Made by a program: the position numbers and the translations under genes. From Chryseobacterium sp. (GTDB lineage: Bacteria; Bacteroidota; Bacteroidia; Flavobacteriales; Weeksellaceae): a stretch of 57,994 nucleotides of DNA. The notes under the pieces are model-generated. The model was not told where the DNA came from, searched no databases, and was given only the letters and a program-made list of their open reading frames with translations. Numbering within the stretch: the stretch's first letter is position 1; every line of letters starts with the position of its first letter. The stretch lies in contig QFQW01000013.1 in NCBI GenBank assembly GCA_003248755.1, positions 1-57,994 on the forward strand, read 5' to 3'. Positions 51,257-57,994 of the stretch are shown here, piece by piece.

Positions 51257-52984
51257 TTAGTTTTTAATCACTTTCTGAATAGTTTTCTTACCATTTTCCA
51301 ATTGAAGCTCTACAACATAAACACCTTTCTCCAAATGTGAGAAGTCAATTGTAGAATCTGATGTCAGTTTTGCATTCACGCTTTGTCCTGCAAGATTATA
51401 AACTTTGTATGTTTTGATTTTGCTTGTAGATTTTACATTCAAGACATCTTTTACAGGATTTGGATAGATAGAAACTGTTGTATTTTTAACATCTGCAACA
51501 CCTAAAACCGTTAATTCTTTTTCCTGAGATTTATCCGAATATTTTTTAGAAGCATCTACAGATTTTACGCTCCAGAAAATTTTAGAAGGTAAATTAGTTT
51601 TATCAAGATACCAGTTTTTTGTCGTTACAATATATTTTGCGATGTCAGTTTTTCCGGCTTCGGAACCAACACTCAATTCATATTGAAGAGAATTTTCCGG
51701 TGTTTTATCATCTGTTGCACCAGACCAAGTGAACTTGATTTTACCGTCACTATCTGTTGCAGTTAAGATGGTTGGTGCATTTGGTTTTTGATTGGTAACC
51801 GTCGTTTTATTTTTGAATAATTTGGTATAGGGCATCAAGTCTGGGTCTTCCCAATCAAAACCATTGGCGAGAATATCAAGATTTCCGTCATTATCATAAT
51901 CAAAGACAACTACTGTTCCCTGACTTCCCAGATTATAAAGATTCGCTGTTTCATCTTTTTCGAATTTCTGAAGCTGTGGATTGTAAAGAAACACTTTGGA
52001 ATAGGAAACATAATCGTTATCTCCCGTAACAACAAAATCATAATATCCATCATTGTTAAAATCACCAACTTCTACTCCACCGCCAGACAGACCTTCGTCC
52101 TCGATTTTATTTTCAGTAAAGTTTCCTTGTCCATCATTAATGAAAACTGCCAGATATGGGTCATAATTTTCATCCTGTCCAGCAACTACGAAATCCTGAA
52201 AACCATCACCGTTGAAATCCGCAAAAGACATTTCGCTGTCACTCACTGCCGGAAGTTCAGACTTCTGAACCAAAGTTCCATGCTCATTAATATAAACAGA
52301 GAAAGTTCCTTCATAACCGGCATTATATCCATTGACGATTAAATCTAATTCGTTGTCATTATTAATATCAATGACTTTAAAACTTCCGTTTTGTGTTCCT
52401 GCTGCCCAAGCTTTATTTTTTTGAAAACCTTGTGAACTATTAAGATATAAATCCAAATCGTGAGTAAAACCTACTCCTTCTACATACTGAGTTCCATTAA
52501 CTGCATAATCCTGTTTCCCATCATGATTGAAATCGAAAACATCTAAGCCTCCATAGATTTTCCCGGCTGCATTGTCAACCAAAGTGAAGCCGGAACCCGT
52601 ATTTTTCCATCTATATTGTTGATAATTCACAATATCATTATAACTTAAACCGGTTGTGATAACGTCTAGAAGCCCGTCGTTATCAAAATCAATGAATTTA
52701 ACCGCACTCAAGTGAACCGAGTTTTCTCCAAATTCCTGAACGGAAGAGAAAGTTCCATTGGTATTTTTGTAAAGACTATTGGAAGTTGAATCCACATTAG
52801 TATCTCCGTCAGAATCTATCGCGCCAGTGAAGAATATATCCTGAAATCCGTCGTTATCAACATCTGCAACTGCCGCTGCGGAATAGAAATAATTTTTAAG
52901 ATTGGGCTGAGAGATTTCTTCAAAACTTTGTGCTTGGCTAATGATAGCAGATAAGAATAAGAGAGAAATGTAAAACTTTTTCAT
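51257..52984 (-). CDS. T9SS-secreted FG-GAP/VCBS repeat protein
   Basis: A 575-residue extracellular protein with a signal peptide ending at SQAQS. Residues 35-390 hold seven FG-GAP repeats with calcium-loop patterns: DVDNDGFQDIFFTG, DFDNDGLLDVITTG, DFNHDGKQDYAVNG, DINNDNELDLIVNG, DFNGDGFQDFVVAG, DFNNDGYYDFVVTG and DYDNDGNLDILANG. They probably form a seven-bladed propeller. A fibronectin-III-like module follows (about 395-490), then a type A sorting domain (SIYPNPVKDVLNVKS, ending QKVIKN). Roles in adhesion or substrate binding are inferred from the fold. It has its own -7 box. Confidence 0.92.
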   Translation of the reverse strand: MKKFYISLLFLSAIISQAQSFEEISQPNLKNYFYSAAAVADVDNDGFQDIFFTGAIDSDGDTNVDSTSNSLYKNTNGTFSSVQEFGENSVHLSAVKFIDFDNDGLLDVITTGLSYNDIVNYQQYRWKNTGSGFTLVDNAAGKIYGGLDVFDFNHDGKQDYAVNGTQYVEGVGFTHDLDLYLNSSQGFQKNKAWAAGTQNGSFKVIDINNDNELDLIVNGYNAGYEGTFSVYINEHGTLVQKSELPAVSDSEMSFADFNGDGFQDFVVAGQDENYDPYLAVFINDGQGNFTENKIEDEGLSGGGVEVGDFNNDGYYDFVVTGDNDYVSYSKVFLYNPQLQKFEKDETANLYNLGSQGTVVVFDYDNDGNLDILANGFDWEDPDLMPYTKLFKNKTTVTNQKPNAPTILTATDSDGKIKFTWSGATDDKTPENSLQYELSVGSEAGKTDIAKYIVTTKNWYLDKTNLPSKIFWSVKSVDASKKYSDKSQEKELTVLGVADVKNTTVSIYPNPVKDVLNVKSTSKIKTYKVYNLAGQSVNAKLTSDSTIDFSHLEKGVYVVELQLENGKKTIQKVIKN

Positions 52985-53019
52985 AATAATTTTATTTAGA
53001 ATAATTAAAAATTACTTCG

Positions 53020-53027
53020 CAAAAGTA
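53020..53027 (-). promoter_or_regulatory. -7 box of the FG-GAP protein gene
   Basis: Minus-strand TACTTTTG matches TAnnTTTG, 35 nt upstream of the ATG at 52984. Confidence 0.55.
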
Positions 53028-53112
53028 TAGACTTCTTCTTGCCAAAAAGTATTTTGGAATATGATATTTATCTTGTTTTGGAGAAAATTAACTTGGGTTC
53101 AGAAAATGGGAT

Positions 53113-54219
53113 TTATGAAATTTCGAAAATTCTACTTTCCTCGTTGATGCGTCTTACAACGTTTTCTGTTCGTTCTTTGTGTGTGTCCGTAATGAAAATC
53201 TGTCCGAAACTTTCCTTATTTACCAATTCAATTAATTGAGAAACTCGTGTGTCATCCAACTTATCAAAAATATCGTCCAGAAGAAGGATTGGAGACTTGC
53301 CGGTCAATTCTTTGATTCGGTTGATTTGAGCAAGCTTTAAAGAAATTAAAAATGATTTCTGTTGACCCTGTGAGCCTATTTTCTTGATTGAATTCCCATT
53401 CATTTCGAAAATCAAATCGTCTTTATGAGTTCCTTTGGAAGTGTAAGTTAAAGCTCTGTCTTTGTCAATTGAGTTTGATAAAAGTTCTTTAAAAGTATTG
53501 TCAAAAAGATGAGATTCATAAATCACGTTTACGATTTCCTTTCCACCGGAAATGATTTCGTAAAAATGTTGAACAATTGGATTCAGTTTTTCAACAAAGT
53601 CTTTTCTCTTCTCAAAAATCCTTGATCCGAAGTTTGAAATCGGGTCATCATAAATCTCCAAAGAATCTTTGTCAAAGGTCTTGTTTTTAGCAAAATATTT
53701 CAACAAAGCATTTCTCTGCTGAATGGTTTTCTGATACTGAATCAAATCAAAAAGATAAGAAGAATCGGTTTGGGAAATCATCGCATCCAGAAACTTTCTC
53801 CGGCTTTCTCCCGAATCAGAAATCAAATTGGAATCATAAGGCGAAATCATCACACTTGGCAAATAACCGATATGGTCTGCTAATCTGTCGTAAGATTTAT
53901 CATTTTTCTTAATGACTTTTTTAGATTCTTTTGGCTGAAGAATTTTAATAATGTCTTCTTTTTCTTCATTTTGAATTTCGGCTTCTATTGTAAAAAAATC
54001 TGTCACACTGAGCGGAGTTGAAGTGTCATCAATCTTGATATTGTTAAGGTCAGAATTTCCAAGAAAACTTTTGCCAACAGATACATAGTGAAGCGCATCC
54101 AGAATATTGGTCTTCCCTACTCCATTGTTACCCACAAAACAATTGATTTGAGGTGAAAAATCAAAAGATTGTTCCGAGTGATTTTTGAAATTGATGAGCG
54201 AAAGTTTGTTGATAATCAT
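53113..54219 (-). CDS. recF: DNA replication and repair protein RecF
   Basis: A 368-residue SMC-like ATPase that loads RecA at single-strand gaps. Walker A is GNNGVGKT (30-37) after INCFVG, the signature KIGSQGQQKSFLISLKLAQ and Walker B PILLLDDIFDKLDDTR are clear, and the D-loop follows. Length is normal. The ATG follows the stop codon of the RelE/ParE-type toxin gene with no gap, and no promoter box was found between them, so recF is probably read from the toxin-antitoxin mRNA. dnaA and dnaN are not nearby. Confidence 0.96.
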   Translation of the reverse strand: MIINKLSLINFKNHSEQSFDFSPQINCFVGNNGVGKTNILDALHYVSVGKSFLGNSDLNNIKIDDTSTPLSVTDFFTIEAEIQNEEKEDIIKILQPKESKKVIKKNDKSYDRLADHIGYLPSVMISPYDSNLISDSGESRRKFLDAMISQTDSSYLFDLIQYQKTIQQRNALLKYFAKNKTFDKDSLEIYDDPISNFGSRIFEKRKDFVEKLNPIVQHFYEIISGGKEIVNVIYESHLFDNTFKELLSNSIDKDRALTYTSKGTHKDDLIFEMNGNSIKKIGSQGQQKSFLISLKLAQINRIKELTGKSPILLLDDIFDKLDDTRVSQLIELVNKESFGQIFITDTHKERTENVVRRINEESRIFEIS

Positions 54220-54510
54220 TTAGAGTTCAAAATTAAGGGGATTTTGTCTAACATCCCAAATTCTCAAAACCAGAATTTTTCCCGAAGTAAAAGTGTAATG
54301 TAAATAATAATTTTCAAAAAGAATAGACCTAACATTTTCCAAATCTGTACTAATTCCAGAAAGCGGATTTTCAGAAATCTGTTCCAACTTATTCTGAATA
54401 AGTAAAACTAATTTTTTACCGTAAGTTGTAGATTTATTATTAGTATTCCAAAACTCAATAATTTCTTTCAGGTCAGATGTAGCTTTTGTTGACCAAACTA
54501 TTTTAACCAT
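54220..54510 (-). CDS. RelE/ParE-type toxin
   Basis: A 96-residue protein with the ParE/RelE layout: VKIVWSTKATSDLKEIIEFW at the N-terminus, a two-helix hairpin, then NPLSGISTDLENVRSILFENYYLHYTF and the final strand KILVLRIWDVRQNP. Members either poison gyrase (ParE) or cut mRNA on the ribosome (RelE), and the two cannot be told apart here. Its start overlaps the antitoxin gene by 13 nt, and its stop touches the recF start codon. Confidence 0.85.
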   Translation of the reverse strand: MVKIVWSTKATSDLKEIIEFWNTNNKSTTYGKKLVLLIQNKLEQISENPLSGISTDLENVRSILFENYYLHYTFTSGKILVLRIWDVRQNPLNFEL

Positions 54511-54770
54511 TCTTCAGTCATTTTTCTAACTTCATCATCAGTATGGAATCTACCTTCTTTGATATCATTTTCAGCTTCTCTAAGCATCTGCTTTTGGTTT
54601 TCAGAAAATTTGATTTTTGAATGATAAATGGATTTAGTTTCACTTACGATGTTTTCATTATGAGAATCATATTGAGAAATAAATTCATTAATTTTCATTA
54701 AGATTTCTATATCATCAATCTTAATCAATCTTTGTATTATTCTTAATTTTAATTCATTCAAATTTTCCAT
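54498..54770 (-). CDS. Antitoxin of the RelE/ParE-type pair
   Basis: A 90-residue helical protein starting at ATG 54770 (MENLNELKLRIIQRLIKIDD); a GTG one codon earlier is possible. The N-terminal half (LMKINEFISQYDS) looks like a dimerisation helix pair. The C-terminal half (FSENQKQMLREAENDIKEGR, then FHTDDEVRKMTEEWLK) is the toxin-wrapping helix typical of Flavobacteria antitoxins. It overlaps the toxin gene by 13 nt, the usual translational coupling. Such antitoxins often repress their own promoter. Confidence 0.82.
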   Translation of the reverse strand: MENLNELKLRIIQRLIKIDDIEILMKINEFISQYDSHNENIVSETKSIYHSKIKFSENQKQMLREAENDIKEGRFHTDDEVRKMTEEWLK

Positions 54771-54813
54771 CACTCAAAAATTTCAGTAAAGATAAAACTA
54801 AATAACAAGAAAA

Positions 54814-56613
54814 TCAATTTCCGAAATTCACAAAATGCGGAATATCCGTACCAAAATTATTCAGTGGCAGAACATTATTCCGATTGCTGTTAAAATCAAA
54901 AACCGAATTGTTATCAAAAGGAACGCGAGGATAATAAGTAAAGGAAATCTGAATCCTGTTGAAAACCAAATAAGGATTGTTTATCAAAACTCCAATTCCA
55001 ATTTTTGTGTTTGCTTTTGTTTTCAGCAGCTTATCATCAGGCATTCCAAGCCAACCAACGGCAGTTGTTAGATACGGACTAAAGTGGAAATTTTTCCAGG
55101 TTTTGTTGACAAAAAGTTGAAGTTGATATCGCAATACCAACTTTTTTGTCCCGATATAATCTGCATTATAAACAGGAAAATCTTCAGCTGAGGAAAGATT
55201 GATTCTGTCTCTGTAAGAATAATTATGTTGAGGATTTCCAAGTGCTAAAGTAGGTGAAAAGAAATGTCTGGCTTTAGCAAATTTCCAATCCATCAGATTC
55301 GTAAAATAAGTTCCGTCCAATCGGAAAGATTCTCGGTTTTGGCTGTCCTCGTTGAAGAATCTTCCAAACTGAGCCTTAATATTAAAATAACCAATCTTTG
55401 TAAAGTCACCATATGAACCCGAAACGCCAGCGTAGGGCATTACTTCATTACTCCTTGATAAAAATCCGGCAGTTAAGTTGAACGAGTTTCCATAAGCAAT
55501 ATCTTCCGGCAAATCATATTGGAAAATATTTTTCTCAACCGAAAATTTCCTTTGAATAAATCCTGCTGACATCAAAAAACTACTGTAAGAACGGAAATAT
55601 CCGAACTGGTCAATATAAGGACTATCTTTATACTGATAATTTTGAAATCGCCCTATCAAAGCAATGTTACTGGAAATTCTCTCTTCTTTATTTGCCGAAA
55701 CCGGAATCTGATATCCGCCCCACAAATCCTGACTGTAAACTTTGATTTGAACTTCCGGAAAGGTTGTATCTGTTTCTATGGGGAGTAAAACATTTCGCAT
55801 AAAATATTCAAAAGTGAAACCACCAGCCCACTTTGTCAACGGAGAGAAAAAGTCTCTCTTGACATTTAAATTGATTCTTTCATTTTTTGCAAAATCACGC
55901 TCGCCCAAAACCTGAGCGTTGATGTAAGAGCCAAAAAGATTATAGGCCGTATAACTTCCGTACATATAATCTTGTTTTTCCTTGGAATCATTTCTGTAAA
56001 GGAAATCTGCTTCGTGACCAAGACCAAGAAAATTCTCTTCCGTTACACCCAAACCAATTTTGCTTCCGGAATAACTCACTCTCGGCTTCAAACTCCAAGA
56101 ATCGAGAACTTTTACCACGACATCAATAGAGTCTTTGGTAGAAGTGCTGTCGGAAACGCTGATATTAACTCTGTTTACAAAAGGCATTGTTCTTAACAAA
56201 CGCTCAGATTCGTAGAGTTTTTGCGCGTTATATTCTTCGCCTTTTTTGAAAAGCAAATAATTATTAACCGTTGAAACCCTTGTATTGGAATGAAGATGAT
56301 TTGTAAACCAATCGTACCATTTGGACTTTTCCTTTTTGTCTTTGGAACCGTATCCAAAAGGGTCAATGGTTTCAATTTTTATATTTCTGATGTACCTTCC
56401 GTCGTAAGTTTCCTGAGATTGCTTATCCGTTCTTGTTTTAACCGAGGCTGAATCCGCTTCCCGACGAAATATAAAACGATGAATGAATTTCGTCACTTTT
56501 CTTTTATCAGAAAACTCTTCGATTTTGTAATAAAGCGAATCTTTTCCTTCCTGAGCATTGGCAAAGGAAAAGCAACTTAAAACGAAAATAAAAATCAGAA
56601 TCGATTTGTTCAT
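54814..56613 (-). CDS. Outer-membrane POTRA/beta-barrel protein (BamA/Omp85-like)
   Basis: Starts at ATG 56613 (MNKSILIFIFVLSCFSFANA, signal peptide); a TTG one codon upstream is less likely. The 599-residue protein has a charged N-terminal region, one clear POTRA-like domain (KGEEYNAQKLYESERLLRTM, then RVNISVSDSTSTKDSIDVVVKVLDSW, about 130-185), and a C-terminal barrel rich in alternating hydrophobic strands from SYSGSKIGLGVTEENFLGLGHEADFLY on. It does not end in the usual aromatic residue (PHFVNFGN). It could aid outer-membrane insertion or secretion; its exact role is not known. Confidence 0.82.
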   Translation of the reverse strand: MNKSILIFIFVLSCFSFANAQEGKDSLYYKIEEFSDKRKVTKFIHRFIFRREADSASVKTRTDKQSQETYDGRYIRNIKIETIDPFGYGSKDKKEKSKWYDWFTNHLHSNTRVSTVNNYLLFKKGEEYNAQKLYESERLLRTMPFVNRVNISVSDSTSTKDSIDVVVKVLDSWSLKPRVSYSGSKIGLGVTEENFLGLGHEADFLYRNDSKEKQDYMYGSYTAYNLFGSYINAQVLGERDFAKNERINLNVKRDFFSPLTKWAGGFTFEYFMRNVLLPIETDTTFPEVQIKVYSQDLWGGYQIPVSANKEERISSNIALIGRFQNYQYKDSPYIDQFGYFRSYSSFLMSAGFIQRKFSVEKNIFQYDLPEDIAYGNSFNLTAGFLSRSNEVMPYAGVSGSYGDFTKIGYFNIKAQFGRFFNEDSQNRESFRLDGTYFTNLMDWKFAKARHFFSPTLALGNPQHNYSYRDRINLSSAEDFPVYNADYIGTKKLVLRYQLQLFVNKTWKNFHFSPYLTTAVGWLGMPDDKLLKTKANTKIGIGVLINNPYLVFNRIQISFTYYPRVPFDNNSVFDFNSNRNNVLPLNNFGTDIPHFVNFGN

Positions 56614-56646
56614 CAATAATCGGAAAATTCAACAAAATCTGTAATA

Positions 56647-57408
56647 TCAATTTATAAGCCAATGAATAAAAAGCCACAACAAAGGTAATCCGCTACAACT
56701 CTCTACCCAAAAAGAAAAGTATGATTCTTGATTGCTATTTTCGGAAAAATAAATCAAGATAAATGTGATAATTATAGTCAGGAAAAAATAAATTTCAAAT
56801 TCTAAATCAAGATAAAAAACACCCAACAATCCGGAAATAAAAACCAGTAGATAAGCAAGAAACTTGGTTTTCTGAACGCCAATCAAAATCGGAAAAGTAA
56901 CAACATCATCATTATTCATATCTCTGATATCAAAAGGTAAAACCAAAGCTGAAATGAATAACCAGGAAATCAAAAAAATGGGATAATCAAACTCGGGAAG
57001 AATCAGCCAGGAATTAATCAAAGCCCAAGTCAATCCAACATAAAAAACCTTTAACAAAGGAATTTTTCTAATGAATTTCTCAAGAAAAAAAGAATTATAA
57101 AGCAAACCAAGAATTACAATAATTGCCCATTTCAGAAGTCTGTATTCGTTATGATTTTTGAGGATGAGAATAACACTGAAAATCCCACAAATACAATTGA
57201 AAATCAATATCTTGAAAAACTTCTTTTTGTCGTACTGATATTTGGTATAAAGATAACCGCTGAAATAAGTAATGAAAATCAACAACAAAGTCGGCCAACG
57301 GAATATCTTTTGCTCCAGCATAAAAAATGCAGCCAGAAAAGTTCCCATTAATGAAACATAAACCTGACTGTCAATGACATATTTTTTTGCTAAATTTAAA
57401 ATCGACAT
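56647..57408 (-). CDS. UbiA-like membrane prenyltransferase family protein (divergent)
   Basis: A 253-residue protein with about eight membrane spans. It shows the second Asp-rich motif of UbiA prenyltransferases in VLPFDIRDMNNDDVVTFPILIGVQKTK, a characteristic loop after TM6. The first motif (NxxxDxxxD) is not found at the expected loop after TM2 (YLYTKYQYDKKKFFK). It may be a catalytically altered member or use different residues. Normal UbiA proteins are near 290 residues, so it is somewhat short. It lies 33 nt upstream of the POTRA-barrel gene on the same strand. Confidence 0.65.
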   Translation of the reverse strand: MSILNLAKKYVIDSQVYVSLMGTFLAAFFMLEQKIFRWPTLLLIFITYFSGYLYTKYQYDKKKFFKILIFNCICGIFSVILILKNHNEYRLLKWAIIVILGLLYNSFFLEKFIRKIPLLKVFYVGLTWALINSWLILPEFDYPIFLISWLFISALVLPFDIRDMNNDDVVTFPILIGVQKTKFLAYLLVFISGLLGVFYLDLEFEIYFFLTIIITFILIYFSENSNQESYFSFWVESCSGLPLLWLFIHWLIN

Positions 57409-57486
57409 TTTACTTTAACAAATGTCGGAAAAATTGTTCTAAATAAAATCTTCGAAATGCCAAGAGCTTGTTTAAAAATAAAAAAA

Positions 57487-57596
57487 CACATAGACACATA
57501 GAAAAAATAAATTATTTGTCTTGAAAAGATAAAATAGAAATAAATGCCTAACTATTTAATCTTAAAATTTGAAAAAAACTATGTGCCTATGTGGTT
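57487..57596. repeat. CACATAG hairpin repeat, copy B
   Basis: CACATAGACACATAG (57487-57501) and CTATGTGCCTATGTGG (57579-57594) are near-exact inverse complements with a loop of about 77 nt. It shares the right arm CTATGTGCCTATGTGGTT with copy A. The rest of 57409-57704 contains no gene. Confidence 0.7.
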
Positions 57597-57704
57597 AATA
57601 AATTTTAATAGACTTCACATTTCAAAAAAATTCCAACCTTACGATAAAATAATGCATCTTTATAAAGTGATTCATTCACTCATTCAAAAAAATAAAAGAC
57701 ATAT

Positions 57705-57994
57705 ATGAAAATCCTAAAATCCTTATTAGTATTCTTATTGATATTTGCTACTATGAATTTTTCCGCACAAAACTATTACGACCAGCAATGGAAAAAAATC
57801 GAAGACAATTACAAAAAAGGAACTTACAAATCCAATCTTCCAATTATTCTGGAAATACAAAATCAAGCTTTGAAGGACAATAACGCCATTCAAATCATCA
57901 AATCTTTGAAGGCTGAATTCAGTATTACAAAACAGACTTATGATGATACAAAGAATGATGAAAACTCCAAATTCTTTTCGAAGCTTCAAACAAC
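57705..57994 (+). CDS. Probable alpha-2-macroglobulin-like protein, N-terminal fragment (cut by window)
   Basis: The frame opens at ATG 57705 and runs to the window end, giving 96 residues. It starts with a signal peptide (MKILKSLLVFLLIFATMNFSAQ) and continues YYDQQWKKIEDNYKKGTYKS and LPIILEIQNQALKDNNAIQI, followed by KSLKAEFSITKQTYDD. From memory this resembles the start of large MG2-domain, alpha-2-macroglobulin-like proteins of Chryseobacterium, but too little is visible to confirm it. Its reading direction is opposite to the UbiA-like gene. Confidence 0.6.
   Translation, partial: MKILKSLLVFLLIFATMNFSAQNYYDQQWKKIEDNYKKGTYKSNLPIILEIQNQALKDNNAIQIIKSLKAEFSITKQTYDDTKNDENSKFFSKLQT

Overview
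The window looks like chromosome of a low-GC Bacteroidota of the order Flavobacteriales, most likely a Chryseobacterium-like member of the Weeksellaceae. Support comes from SusC/SusD-type glycan uptake, type IX secretion (T9SS) C-terminal sorting domains, GLPGLI and AIM24 family proteins, TAnnTTTG-type promoter boxes instead of TATAAT, almost no Shine-Dalgarno sequences, and AT-rich intergenic DNA carrying family-specific hairpin repeats. No rRNA, prophage, insertion sequence or CRISPR array was seen.

Region 1 (1-15.9 kb, all minus strand) is a starch/maltodextrin utilisation locus. Read in transcription order it holds a SusC porin, SusD, two SusE/SusF-type lipoproteins, a GH97 alpha-glucosidase (SusB type), an SBF-like transporter, a GLPGLI protein, a GH13 neopullulanase-type amylase, a DinB-like protein, a secreted SnoaL-like protein and an MFS sugar transporter cut by the window edge. 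Surface capture, periplasmic cleavage and inner-membrane import are therefore all encoded together. No SusR-type or LacI-type regulator is in view, but five of these genes share a near-identical leader motif just before the start codon.

Region 2 (15.9-23.5 kb) holds metG, a small membrane protein bracketed by a duplicated metG tail, a methyltransferase, a VWA/MoxR-like ATPase pair and an AIM24 protein. Region 3 (23.6-29.5 kb, minus) is a complete RND efflux operon (adaptor, HAE1 pump, TolC-like channel) with two tandem promoter/operator-like sites. Region 4 (29.9-37.1 kb, minus) has a methyltransferase, map, a small HAD protein, a T9SS cargo protein, a TPR-AraC regulator and gpmI.

Region 5 (37.2-38.9 kb, minus) is an OLD-family ATPase/TOPRIM nuclease split by a frameshift. 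Region 6 (39-50.9 kb) is mostly housekeeping: a SUI1-like factor, a nucleoside phosphorylase, tag, a stress-type hydrophilic protein, an M28 peptidase, a sigma-54 response regulator without a DNA-binding domain, a MATE pump, argS, tRNA-Gln, a menE-like ligase, arfB and cdd. Region 7 (51-58 kb) has an FG-GAP T9SS protein, recF directly behind a RelE/ParE-type toxin-antitoxin pair, a POTRA/beta-barrel protein, a UbiA-like membrane protein and the start of a probable alpha-2-macroglobulin-like protein.

Most of the content is recognisable. The least explained signals are a three-copy hairpin repeat family (about 6.2, 45.8 and 51.0 kb), the metG-tail duplication, the shared leader motif of the starch locus, the tandem operator-promoters of the RND operon, the split OLD gene and the recF-toxin linkage.
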